Source of the DNA: Fibrobacteria bacterium
Lineage (GTDB): Bacteria; Fibrobacterota; Fibrobacteria; UBA11236
Assembly: GCA_025360005.1 (NCBI GenBank)
Contig: JANYDA010000029.1
Location: forward strand, 1-64,000
DNA: 64,000 bases
Reading direction: 5' to 3'
A program made the translations under genes and the position numbers. Positions 44,707 through 52,777 of this stretch are shown here, in pieces. Each line of letters starts with the position of its first letter. Positions within the stretch are counted from its first letter, which is position 1. The notes under the pieces are model-generated. The model had not been told where the DNA came from. It searched no databases and worked only from the letters and a program-made list of their open reading frames with translations.

Positions 44707-44928
44707 TCAAAAAGCGGTTTTTTCGGAGACCATGGGCTGCAAGTCCTCGGCTTCCAGGTATTGGTAAACCTCGAGAATGCGGGTCTTAGACCAACCCGTG
44801 GCCAGCAACCCCTGCAAAAACTCGATAGACAGGCGGGTGTCGCGGATAAAAGGTTTGCCCCCTAGCACGGTGGGGTGAGCGTCGACGCGGGGGGAGTGGA
44901 GAAGGCGGATCTCGGATAATGGACTCAT
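44707..44928 (-). CDS. DUF433 protein (antitoxin-like)
   Basis: Small DNA-binding-like protein of 73 aa with the DUF433 signature (HPTVLGGKPFIRDTRLSIEF, then LQGLLATGWSKTRILEVYQY). DUF433 proteins are often antitoxins next to a DUF5615 PIN-like toxin, but no such gene is adjacent, so this is an orphan. I chose the ATG at 44928; a longer frame to 45084 adds unrelated residues. RBS weak. Confidence 0.75.
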   Translation of the reverse strand: MSPLSEIRLLHSPRVDAHPTVLGGKPFIRDTRLSIEFLQGLLATGWSKTRILEVYQYLEAEDLQPMVSEKTAF

Positions 44929-45070
44929 ATGCCAGGGATTATAGCCCAGAATCGGGAACACGGGAAGGTGGCGACGCAGGGAAGGCAAGGTAAGCGAGCC
45001 GTAAAAGGAGGCAACAATCCCATTCGGGCGGATTCCGTGTAACAAAGCGGTGAGACCCCTACCCGTAGCC

Positions 45071-45267
45071 ATGAAAGCCGGCAAAATTTTTTACGGTTCT
45101 TTGACAATGGGGATGGCATTCGCCGTCCTGTTCGCCATCCTAATTGCCATGAAACCGGCGGGGAGCGACGCGGCGCCGGGGGCGTCACCTCGCTTACGCC
45201 CGACATGGGATTGTCGCTAAGCGCGCTCTTGTTCTACAACACCTTTGCACCGTATATCCCGGCATAA
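45071..45267 (+). pseudogene. Possible frameshifted small membrane protein
   Basis: An ORF from ATG 45071 encodes one hydrophobic segment (GSLTMGMAFAVLFAILIAM) and then runs out of frame at 45218-45220. Reading one frame over from the GGGGG run near 45178 gives VTSLTPDMGLSLSALLFYNT followed by FAPYIPA and a stop at 45265-45267. Joined, they would form a plausible ~65-aa two-segment membrane protein, with one G missing in the run. No RBS is seen. It could equally be chance. Confidence 0.3.
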
Positions 45268-45387
45268 GCGGCGGCGGACATGCGCGCAACCATCGCAGCG
45301 GCATCGGCGATTTCAAGTGGACGCAGGCGGGGATTCAGCCTTTCATTCCGATTGCAAACGGCAGGGCGGATTAATTAGGTTGGATGG

Positions 45388-47481
45388 ATGCATCAGCTAT
45401 CCTTCCTCCAGGATCTGGCCATCGTCATGATCGTGGCGGGAGGGGTTACCATCCTCTGCCATCGTTTCAAGCAACCGGTGGTGCTGGGCTACATCCTGGC
45501 GGGCGTCATCATCGGCCCGCACACGCCGCCTTTCCCGCTGATCAAGGATGCCGGCACCATCGAGACGCTTTCGGAATTGGGCGTCATCTTCCTCATGTTC
45601 AGCCTGGGGTTGGAGTTCAGCTTGCGCAAACTCAGGCAGGTGGGCGCCACCGCCTTCATCGCGGCCACCCTGGAAATCATCGTCATGATGGCGGTGGGCT
45701 ACGGCCTTGGCCGCCTGTTCCATTGGAGCAGCATGGACAGCCTGTTCCTGGGCGCCATCATTTCCATCTCCTCCACCACCATCATCATGAAGGCCCTGGA
45801 CGAATTGGGATTGCGCGGGGAGAAATTCGCGGCGCTGGTATTCGGCATCCTCATCGTGGAGGATATCCTGGGCATCGTCCTCATCGCCTTGCTCTCCGGC
45901 ATCGCCAGGACCGGAACCTTGCAATCCTGGGACGCCGTGCTCACCATCGGGCAGCTGGCGGTGTTCCTGGTGGTATCGTTGGTGCTGGGCCTCATCGCCG
46001 TGCCGCGCCTGGTCTCCTTCGTGGCCCGCTTCCGCAGCCAGGAGATGCTCCTCATCACCGTGCTGGGGCTGTGCTTCGGCTTCTGCCTGCTCACCGTGAA
46101 CCTGGGTTTCAGCCTGGCCCTGGGGGCTTTCCTCATCGGCGCCATCCTGGCGGAGGCCAAGGAGATCGGCAAGATCGAGGATCTGATGATCCCCATCCGG
46201 GATATGTTCAGCGCGGTGTTCTTCGTCTCCGTGGGCCTGCTCATCGATCCGCGCCTCCTGGTGACTTACGCCGGCCCCATCGCAGTCATCACCCTGGCCG
46301 TGGTGGTGGGACAGGTATTCACCGTCTTCGCGGGCACCTACCTGGCCGGCCATGATCTCCGCACCTCCACGCGCGTGGGCATGAGCCTCAGCCAAATCGG
46401 CGAGTTCTCTTTCATCATCGCCGCGCTGGGCCTCTCCCTGAAAGTCACCAGCGGCTTCCTCTATCCCATCGCCGTGTGCGTCTCCGCGGTCACCACCTTG
46501 ATCACCCCTTATCTCATCCGCGGTTCCGATCCGTTCACGGCCTGGATGCAGCGCCGCCTGCCCCACACCGTGCTCTCCTACATCCATCTTTACAGCCGTT
46601 GGCTGGGGCAATTCTCGCTGGGGCGCCGCAACAGCCAGGTGCGCGCCATCCTTCGCCGCATCTTCGGGCAGCTCGCCATCTTCCTGGGGCTGATCGGAGG
46701 ATCGCTTTTGACCGCGGTGCTGCTCTCGCGCCTCATCCTGCGCTATTTCCCTTCCGTCCGCCCATGGAAGGGGACGCTCAACTCCGTGCTATGGCTGGCG
46801 GCGCTGGTGTTGGCCATGCCCGTTTACCTATCCGCCTACCGCAAGCTGAAGGCGCTGGGCATGATCCTGGCGGAGCTGGGCATCACGGACGCCATGGGCG
46901 GCGAACGGAAAAACGAAGTGCGCGCGGTGGTGGCCAATACCATCCTGGCCTTTGGGCTGCTGGCCCTGGCGGGATTCACCTTCGGCATGAGCTACGCGGT
47001 GCTGCCGCCCGGGCAGGTGCGTTACCTCCTCATCGCCCTATCCGCCTTGCTGCTCTTTTGGCTGCGCGGGCCGTTCGACAAGATTTATTTCCAGGGCAAG
47101 GCCGCGCTGGCGGAAACCTTCAGCAAAACCGAACCCGTGCCGGAGCCGGACGGCAAGGCCAAGACCGTTACCGTAACCCATCAGTTACGGGAAGCGCTCC
47201 TGGAAACCTTGATCCTGGAGGAAGGCATGCCCGCCGCCGGGCGCACGCCCCGCAGCCTGGAATTGAAAAGGCGCACGGGCGCCTTCCTGGTGGGATTGGA
47301 TAGGGAGGGCCTGCAAATCGTAAATCCGGAAGCGGACGAGCTGCTGTTGGCCAAGGATCACCTTTTGCTCCTGGGCAGCCGCGAGCAATTGGATGCCGCC
47401 AAGGCCCTGCTGACGGGAAATCCGCTGCGGCCGGAACCGATTTCCGACCCCGCGGCCGGTTCCGCCGGAGAGCCGGCTTGA
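45388..47481 (+). CDS. CPA2-family cation:proton antiporter (Kef-type)
   Basis: Inner-membrane Na+/K+:H+ antiporter of 697 aa. The CPA2 membrane domain has about 12 segments with characteristic motifs (QPVVLGYILAGVIIGPHTPP, FLMFSLGLEFSLRKLRQ, LVFGILIVEDILGIVLIAL, SLSQIGEFSFIIAALGLSL). Three more hydrophobic segments at about 430-570 and a cytoplasmic RCK_C/TrkA-C-like domain (LKRRTGAFLVGLDREGLQIV ... AKDHLLLLGSREQL) follow. There is no NAD-binding TrkA-N domain, so gating is presumably through TrkA-C alone. ATG 45388 begins the family N-terminus. Confidence 0.92.
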   Translation: MHQLSFLQDLAIVMIVAGGVTILCHRFKQPVVLGYILAGVIIGPHTPPFPLIKDAGTIETLSELGVIFLMFSLGLEFSLRKLRQVGATAFIAATLEIIVMMAVGYGLGRLFHWSSMDSLFLGAIISISSTTIIMKALDELGLRGEKFAALVFGILIVEDILGIVLIALLSGIARTGTLQSWDAVLTIGQLAVFLVVSLVLGLIAVPRLVSFVARFRSQEMLLITVLGLCFGFCLLTVNLGFSLALGAFLIGAILAEAKEIGKIEDLMIPIRDMFSAVFFVSVGLLIDPRLLVTYAGPIAVITLAVVVGQVFTVFAGTYLAGHDLRTSTRVGMSLSQIGEFSFIIAALGLSLKVTSGFLYPIAVCVSAVTTLITPYLIRGSDPFTAWMQRRLPHTVLSYIHLYSRWLGQFSLGRRNSQVRAILRRIFGQLAIFLGLIGGSLLTAVLLSRLILRYFPSVRPWKGTLNSVLWLAALVLAMPVYLSAYRKLKALGMILAELGITDAMGGERKNEVRAVVANTILAFGLLALAGFTFGMSYAVLPPGQVRYLLIALSALLLFWLRGPFDKIYFQGKAALAETFSKTEPVPEPDGKAKTVTVTHQLREALLETLILEEGMPAAGRTPRSLELKRRTGAFLVGLDREGLQIVNPEADELLLAKDHLLLLGSREQLDAAKALLTGNPLRPEPISDPAAGSAGEPA

Positions 47482-47551
47482 GCGCGCTCTTGCTACCTTT
47501 TCCGCATTCCATGCAGCCAGTAACAAATCCCATCCAAGCCGGACTCACGGA

Positions 47552-48238
47552 ATGAGCGGCAACGGGCCATCGCGGGCGATTGCGAATTTCGAGGAGATCA
47601 ACTCTCCGGAATTCCTGGCGCAATTGCTGGCCAAAGGCCCTTCCGGGCAGCGGGCCTTTGCGCGCATGGTCCAGGGCACGCACGATCGTTTCCTGGGATT
47701 TATCCGCCGGCAATTGGCTTCGCCGGATGAATGCATGGAGGTGCTGCAGGAAGTCTATCTGGCCGTGCATAAGGGCCTGCCCGGTTTCGCGGGCAAATCC
47801 AAGTTCACCACCTGGGTTTTCAGCCTGGCGCACCATAAGATTTGCGATCGCATTTCGGACCGGGATCGGCGCCATCAGGAGCTGACCGAAAGCGGCGAGG
47901 CGGCCTTGAGCACAGAAGCGTCCGGCACGGAACGCTGGGACGGGATCACCGCCTGGGATGCGCCTCCGGACCGCGTGTCCGCGCGCAACGCGGTGGAAGG
48001 ATTGATCGGCAAGGCCATCGAGGCCCTGCCGGCGCAGGCCCGCCAGGTCTACCAGCTCCGGGATGTGGAAGGCATGTCCGGGGAGGAAAGCGCCGAAGTG
48101 ATGGGGATAACCCCCGATAATGTGCGCGTGCAACTGCATCGGGCGCGGAAGCAGATAGTGGAATGGGTGCAGGAGAAAATGAACGGTGTGGGGAATGCCG
48201 ATGAGCCGCGGGCGGGCCGACAGGGGAATGGGAAATGA
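47552..48238 (+). CDS. ECF-type RNA polymerase sigma factor
   Basis: Extracytoplasmic-function sigma factor of 228 aa. Region 2 is FARMVQGTHDRFLGFIRRQL through CMEVLQEVYLAVHKGLPGF and KFTTWVFSLAHHKICDRI. A linker of about 50 residues leads to region 4 (IEALPAQARQVYQLRDVEGM, then EESAEVMGITPDNVRVQLHR). It overlaps the next gene, a zinc-finger anti-sigma factor, by 4 nt (ATGA), the classic ECF/anti-sigma pair. The linker is longer than in small ECFs. Regulon unknown; the DUF547 gene downstream may belong to it. Confidence 0.92.
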   Translation: MSGNGPSRAIANFEEINSPEFLAQLLAKGPSGQRAFARMVQGTHDRFLGFIRRQLASPDECMEVLQEVYLAVHKGLPGFAGKSKFTTWVFSLAHHKICDRISDRDRRHQELTESGEAALSTEASGTERWDGITAWDAPPDRVSARNAVEGLIGKAIEALPAQARQVYQLRDVEGMSGEESAEVMGITPDNVRVQLHRARKQIVEWVQEKMNGVGNADEPRAGRQGNGK

Positions 48239-48531
48239 GCGGCTGGTTCTATAAAGTGCTGTACCCTTGCGACAAGGTCCGGGACTTCATGTACGATTAC
48301 CTGGAAGAGAAGCTGCCCACCGCCACGTCCATCCGTTTCCACCTGCATTTGAACGGCTGCCCGGAATGCCGCGCCTACCTTTTCCTGTACAAGAAAGCCG
48401 CGGACGCGAAAGCGTTCCGCAAGGAATATCCCGCGCCGGACGCCTTCCTAGCCAGCACGCTGGATTTCCTGGAGAAGGAAGGCATAGTCGAAACCGGAGA
48501 CGATCCGCAAGCCGATCAGGAAAGTTGGTAG
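48235..48531 (+). CDS. Zinc-finger (ZAS) anti-sigma factor
   Basis: Soluble protein of 98 aa with the ZAS zinc motif H-x3-C-x2-C (FHLHLNGCPECRAYLF, where the last His and two Cys fit). An N-terminal helix (YPCDKVRDFMYDYLEEKL) matches anti-sigma domains that clamp ECF sigma factors. No membrane segment, so it is a cytoplasmic anti-sigma, perhaps redox- or metal-responsive. Translationally coupled to the sigma gene by ATGA. Confidence 0.88.
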   Translation: MSGWFYKVLYPCDKVRDFMYDYLEEKLPTATSIRFHLHLNGCPECRAYLFLYKKAADAKAFRKEYPAPDAFLASTLDFLEKEGIVETGDDPQADQESW

Positions 48532-48646
48532 CCGAAGCCGCAAAGCCGGGATCCGATCTAGCCAGCCGTACCATGGCCGGACGTCGTTCGGCCGAATATA
48601 GCCGTTATTTCTTAGCGGACCCCTCAAGCTTGAAAGGATCGATAAG

Positions 48647-49498
48647 ATGCGATTTCCCGCCGCCGCCCTGCTCCTGGTAGCGTCCATCACCCTGCCGCCG
48701 CCCTGGGCGAACGCGGCGGAGGCGGCCGCGGTTTCCCCTGCCTCGCGCCATGAGCCGGATTATTCCGCCTGGCAAAAGCTGCTCTCCCGCTACCTGGATA
48801 CCGCCGCCGCCGACGGCGTGCATCGCTTCCGTTACGGCGCGGTTACCCCTGGGGACAAAGAGGCCCTGGCCGCCTGTCTCGCCGCCCTTCAGACGACAAT
48901 GGTTTCCGCCCTGCCTTCCGATGCGCAACGGGCCTTCTGGATCAACCTTTACAACGCGCAAACCGTGTCCTCCGTCCTCAGGGCTTATCCCATAAAGAGC
49001 ATCCGCGATATCAAAACGCCCGGCTCCAATGCGCAAGGACCCTGGGACGCAAAGGCCATGAAAGTGGAAGGCCGGGATCTATCCTTGAATGATATTGAAA
49101 ATGGGATACTCCGCAAGCAATGGCATGACAACCGCATCCATTTCGCCTTGAACTGCGCCAGCCTGGGCTGTCCAGATCTTTCCCCGCGGGCGTTCACGGC
49201 CGCCAATCTGGAGGCGCAGTTGCGGAAGGGGGCCCGCGAGTTCCTGCGATCCAAGCGGGGGGCGGAGTTCATGGAGGCCCAAGGTAACGTAAGCGTTACG
49301 GGGCCGGGCTTGGCGGTCTTGCGGCTGTCCAGCATCTTTGAATGGTATAAGGAGGATTTCGGGAAGGACGACGCGGAGGTGTTGCAGACGCTGGGCCGAT
49401 TGGTGGAGGCAGGGGCGGGGCCGGGGGCGGGGAAAAGATTCAGGGAATATAAGGGGAAGATAGAGTATCAGTACGATTGGAGTTTGAACGGGGGGTGA
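48647..49498 (+). CDS. DUF547 secreted protein
   Basis: Exported protein of 283 aa with a signal peptide ending ANA (LLLVASITLPPPWANA). The DUF547 domain has AFWINLYNAQTVSSVL, then IENGILRKQWHDNRIHFALN and CASLGCPDLSPRAF, the conserved Asn/His/Cys cluster of the family. Biochemical function unknown; DUF547 proteins often lie beside ECF sigma factors. AAAGGA lies 8 nt before the ATG. It begins 115 bp after the anti-sigma gene, so may be co-regulated. Confidence 0.9.
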   Translation: MRFPAAALLLVASITLPPPWANAAEAAAVSPASRHEPDYSAWQKLLSRYLDTAAADGVHRFRYGAVTPGDKEALAACLAALQTTMVSALPSDAQRAFWINLYNAQTVSSVLRAYPIKSIRDIKTPGSNAQGPWDAKAMKVEGRDLSLNDIENGILRKQWHDNRIHFALNCASLGCPDLSPRAFTAANLEAQLRKGAREFLRSKRGAEFMEAQGNVSVTGPGLAVLRLSSIFEWYKEDFGKDDAEVLQTLGRLVEAGAGPGAGKRFREYKGKIEYQYDWSLNGG

Positions 49499-49510
49499 GG
49501 CGGTCCGGCC

Positions 49511-49545
49511 AAATAAAAAACCGGCTGGTTGCGGCTTATTTGATG
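49511..49545 (-). terminator. Probable terminator of the secretion operon
   Basis: On the minus strand AACC-AGCC-GGTT is nested inside AAATAA/TTATTT complementarity and is followed by TTTTTTATTT (plus-strand A-run at 49514-49520). It overlaps the stop of the last gene. The stem is short, so moderate evidence. Confidence 0.5.
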
Positions 49546-49994
49546 CAAGACCCCACGAGCGTATCCGCAGCCCCATGGGACTTCAAAACCACCTGATACT
49601 CCACCAGCTTGGGCTGGAACCGCCCTTTCCACTCCACCAGGGACGCGGAATCCGGGGCCGGTTCCAAGCAAAGGAACGTCGCTACCGAATACTCCGGAAA
49701 CCGGACGCGCAGCAATCCGTCCATCTCTTTCTCCGGGCCCGTTCCCCGCAACCAAAGTTTTCCTCCCGTGCAGCGCGCCACTTCCTCCTTGAGCGCTCCC
49801 TGGAGCATTCCCTTGAGGCGGTAGCGCGTCTCCAATCTCTCGGCTTCCCATATCCGCCGCAGGAATTGGAAATGGCCCCCCAGGTAAATCCGGGAAGCCA
49901 TCACCACGATGAAAGCGGATATGACCAGGGCGGCCAGCAGTTCCACCAAGGTTACCCCCCGTTCCGCCCGCCTGCCCGGATACCGGCGTTTCAC
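49536..49994 (-). CDS. GspJ/PulJ-like minor pseudopilin
   Basis: Type IV pilin-like protein of 152 aa. The prepilin cleavage site and hydrophobic helix (RGVTLVELLAALVISAFIVV, with cleavage after Gly and Glu at +5) mark it as a substrate of a prepilin peptidase. The globular part fits GspJ-like minor pseudopilins (about 150-200 aa). It starts with GTG at 49994, which overlaps the preceding TGA (GTGA) and has GGGGA upstream. Last gene of the operon. Confidence 0.82.
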   Translation of the reverse strand: MKRRYPGRRAERGVTLVELLAALVISAFIVVMASRIYLGGHFQFLRRIWEAERLETRYRLKGMLQGALKEEVARCTGGKLWLRGTGPEKEMDGLLRVRFPEYSVATFLCLEPAPDSASLVEWKGRFQPKLVEYQVVLKSHGAADTLVGSCIK

Positions 49995-50371
49995 GGCTTC
50001 CCCGCGAAATAACCGGCCTGCAATTGCGCTTGCACGTGGCCCTTGCGATCCAGCGCCGTCCCCATCAGGCGCACTTCCGCGCCGTCGCGGACCACGCGGA
50101 TCACCAGCCGCAAATAGTCCGGTCCGGGTATCTCTTCGCCGCCATCCTTCGCTTGCCGCAGGAGCAGCGCCCGGTTCATCCGCATTTCCAGCAATTGGGA
50201 GGCCCGGAAGCGCTCCGTCGCGGCCCCGCCGGCGCGGGATTGGTATAGCCAAAAGCTGGACGGCAGGAGTATGGCGCAAACCAGGGACATCGCGACCAGG
50301 GTTTCCACCAAGGTAAAACCGCCGTCGCCTCCGGATGCGCGGGTGGCCCCGGAATCGCTACCAGTATTCAT
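49991..50371 (-). CDS. GspI/PilV-like minor pseudopilin
   Basis: Pilin-like protein of 126 aa: a leader of 18 residues, then the prepilin motif GGFTLVETLVAMSLVCAILL with Glu at +5, followed by a small globular domain. Size and order (K-I-J here) fit a GspI/PilV-type minor pseudopilin. It overlaps both neighbours by 4 nt (ATGA upstream, GTGA downstream). Confidence 0.8.
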   Translation of the reverse strand: MNTGSDSGATRASGGDGGFTLVETLVAMSLVCAILLPSSFWLYQSRAGGAATERFRASQLLEMRMNRALLLRQAKDGGEEIPGPDYLRLVIRVVRDGAEVRLMGTALDRKGHVQAQLQAGYFAGKP

Positions 50372-51732
50372 GGTCCTCTCCCGGCGAAGGCTTCCGGCGG
50401 AAAACCGGGGAACAAAAGCGGCGCGGGAACCACCGCTCCCTTTAACGCGGCCCGCAAGCGCGCATCCTTCAAGTGGCCCAGCCAGATGGTGCCCTTGTAC
50501 GCGAACTTAAGGTTGTGGCAGATGAGACTGCCATCCAGGGATCCTTCCATGCCGGCATAGCAAGGAGTGAAGAGCAAGCCGGTGAGATGCGCATCCGGGC
50601 CGATGGCAAGGCGGACTTCCTGATCATACTGGGGATGGTCCTTGCAGGCGGAGAGGAACAGGCCTTCTCCCGAGACCTTTTCCACCTCCAGCGATCCCAC
50701 CATGGCCGAGTCCGGTTTGCCGCGATTCGACATCCGGCCCTGCGCGTAGAACAGCGGGTACCCTTGCAGCGATTGCACGGATTCGATGTGAACAGTGTCC
50801 CCGGCCAGGAATTGGCCGCCTTGGATGCGACCGCCATCGATGCGGAGCGTGCGGCCCGCGAAAACCAAACTCCGTTCCAACTGCGCATCCCCTTCTATCA
50901 GAATGCGATCCGCCATGAGCTTACAGCCGCTCAGCCTGGTTCCCGCCCCTATCCGCAGGACCCGGCGGGCCAGGATACGGGTGTCGATCAACACGCTGTC
51001 GCGGATGAGAGCGGAATCCGGCAGGAACAGGTCCCGCACCATCCCGCTGTCATAATCCCCATCCTTTGAGAAATCGCGCGCAGCCGACATTTCCGCTTGC
51101 GCCTTCATCCATGCGTCCGCGCGCCGGAAATCCACCGGCACCGATTTCCAGGCCGCGGCGGTGCTGTCCCAGAGAGGCCCGGTATGGGCGGTCTTGCCGG
51201 TCCAACGCACGTTATAGTCCGTGGCCTTGCGTACGTCCCCGCGCCAGAGGAGCACCGGACCCGTAACTTGCGCGGTACCCGCCAACACCAGATTGCCTTC
51301 ATGATTGAGCAGGGCCAAGACCGGCAACTTGCCCAGATCCAGCGATTGGCCGATCAGGGCCGCATAGCTACGGGATCGCCCCGGACGCGGAAGCGCGGTT
51401 TTCCCCACGGACCTGGCCCGGGCGAACAAGCCATGGGTCCGCACGGAAAGGGCGAAAGTATGGGTGGAATCATCCAGGCGGTATTCCAGGTCCTCGCTGG
51501 CATAGCCCAAGTCCTGCTCCGGGCCCGGGGGGCCTATCTTGGCCAGCGCGTATTCCAAGCCGGACAAGGCCAGCAAACGGGCCTGGGCATCGCCTTGATT
51601 CATGGCCGCTATCGCATTATTGGAATGGATCCGCCGCCAGGTCAGCCCCACCAGGATCCCGACGATGACGATGAGGCCGAGCACGAAGGCCAGCGCCGCG
51701 CCCCGTTGCCGATGCCCGGGATGGGGACGCAT
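50368..51732 (-). CDS. GspK/PilX-like membrane protein with beta-helix-like region
   Basis: Protein of 454 aa. The N-terminus is pilin-like (RGAALAFVLGLIVIVGILVG) but with Ala rather than Glu at +5, as in GspK and PilX types. The early part (ALSGLEYALAKIG) fits GspK/PilX. Residues 250-400 carry repetitive strands (LRIGAGTRLSGCKLMADRIL, EGDAQLERSLVFAGRTLRID) that look like a bactofilin- or beta-helix-like domain, unusual for a pseudopilin. ATG 51732 overlaps the upstream TGA by one base (TGATG). It may cap or measure the pilus; unproven. Confidence 0.72.
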   Translation of the reverse strand: MRPHPGHRQRGAALAFVLGLIVIVGILVGLTWRRIHSNNAIAAMNQGDAQARLLALSGLEYALAKIGPPGPEQDLGYASEDLEYRLDDSTHTFALSVRTHGLFARARSVGKTALPRPGRSRSYAALIGQSLDLGKLPVLALLNHEGNLVLAGTAQVTGPVLLWRGDVRKATDYNVRWTGKTAHTGPLWDSTAAAWKSVPVDFRRADAWMKAQAEMSAARDFSKDGDYDSGMVRDLFLPDSALIRDSVLIDTRILARRVLRIGAGTRLSGCKLMADRILIEGDAQLERSLVFAGRTLRIDGGRIQGGQFLAGDTVHIESVQSLQGYPLFYAQGRMSNRGKPDSAMVGSLEVEKVSGEGLFLSACKDHPQYDQEVRLAIGPDAHLTGLLFTPCYAGMEGSLDGSLICHNLKFAYKGTIWLGHLKDARLRAALKGAVVPAPLLFPGFPPEAFAGRGP

Positions 51733-52187
51733 CAATATTCCAGGGTGAAACGGCGGCCTTGTTTCTCGACCACCACTTTATTGCGATCGATGCTCAGCAC
51801 CTTCAGATCCCAAACCACCGCGCCCTTCTTCACCAATTCCGTTTGCCCGTCCTGCTTGAGGATGGCCACGGGCTCATCGCCCCAAAGGACGCCGCTCAAC
51901 ACGGCTTTGGGAGGATCGATGAGCTTCAATACGGGCTTGGCTTTTGCGCCGGGAGCGGCTACGGGAGCGGGCTTTTGCGCATAGAGGTAGGATTGGAAAG
52001 GATCCCGGAAGGACGTATCCAAGGCTGCGCGCGCGCGGGAAAGCATGGCCAGCGCGGGCTGGGAAGCTTGCGTGGTACGCGCGGATATCGCCTCCGATTT
52101 TCCCAGCAGGGCCACTACGATCTGGACTACCACATAGCCCCAAACGGCAATGGCGGAGACGAGCAAGGTGACGAAGGTTTTTTTCAC
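51732..52187 (-). CDS. PilP/GspC-like inner membrane protein
   Basis: Bitopic protein of 151 aa with an N-terminal membrane helix (FVTLLVSAIAVWGYVVVQIV) and a C-terminal small beta domain of the PilP/GspC HR type (AVLSGVLWGDEPVAILKQDG ... VLSIDRNKVVVEKQGRRFTL). Such domains contact the secretin's N-domains and link inner and outer membrane parts. It starts with GTG at 52187, overlapping the preceding TGA (GTGA). Confidence 0.78.
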   Translation of the reverse strand: MKKTFVTLLVSAIAVWGYVVVQIVVALLGKSEAISARTTQASQPALAMLSRARAALDTSFRDPFQSYLYAQKPAPVAAPGAKAKPVLKLIDPPKAVLSGVLWGDEPVAILKQDGQTELVKKGAVVWDLKVLSIDRNKVVVEKQGRRFTLEY

Positions 52188-52777
52188 GGCGTCCCGGCTT
52201 CCGCGCCCGCGGTTTCCTTGGCCGGAGCGGACACGCCCGCCGCGCCGGGAGCGAACACGCTCAACTCCACTTTGGCCGTGACCCTGGATTTGTTGATGGC
52301 TTCCGCATGCGCGGACAATTTCCGGATTTGCAATACCATGCCCCGCGTCTCCAGGGCATGCAGGTAGCGCACCACATCCGTGAATCCGCCCGTGAGATTG
52401 ATCTCGAAAGGAAGCTCCCGATACCCCGGAAAAGGGATTTCATCCAAGGCATTGATCCCGGAGAGCGCCAGGTTCGCATGGCGTGCCTCTTCGCCCAGCA
52501 TATTGAGCACCAGGGATCCTTGGTTCTGGGCGGGCAAGGCTTCGCGGATGCGGCGGATTTCCCCGAGCACGGAAAGGTAAACCGCGGACAGGCTGTCGGC
52601 TTTGCCCGCTTCCCTTTGCAGCGCCTGGTAGGATTGCAAGCGTTGTGCTTGGCCGTAAACCTCCTGGTAGGCGCGCCACCCTATCGCCCCCAACAACGCC
52701 GCGATGGCCAATAACGAAGCCGCCACTCCCAGGAAAGCGATCTGCCCCGCGTACCTTCCCAGCGTCGCGCCCTTCAT
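52184..52777 (-). CDS. PilO-like inner membrane protein
   Basis: Protein of 197 aa: one N-terminal membrane segment, a coiled-coil stretch (EVYGQAQRLQSYQALQREAG) and a ferredoxin-like PilO domain (LPFEINLTGGFTDVVRYLHA, then LETRGMVLQIRKLSAHAEAI). In type IV pili PilO pairs with PilN in the alignment subcomplex. It overlaps its neighbours by 4 nt on both sides. Confidence 0.85.
   Translation of the reverse strand: MKGATLGRYAGQIAFLGVAASLLAIAALLGAIGWRAYQEVYGQAQRLQSYQALQREAGKADSLSAVYLSVLGEIRRIREALPAQNQGSLVLNMLGEEARHANLALSGINALDEIPFPGYRELPFEINLTGGFTDVVRYLHALETRGMVLQIRKLSAHAEAINKSRVTAKVELSVFAPGAAGVSAPAKETAGAEAGTP

Noticed and set aside
46476-47303. 275-aa plus-strand ORF inside the antiporter gene
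   Set aside because: Alternative frame of the antiporter, Arg/Pro/His-rich shadow without start signals.
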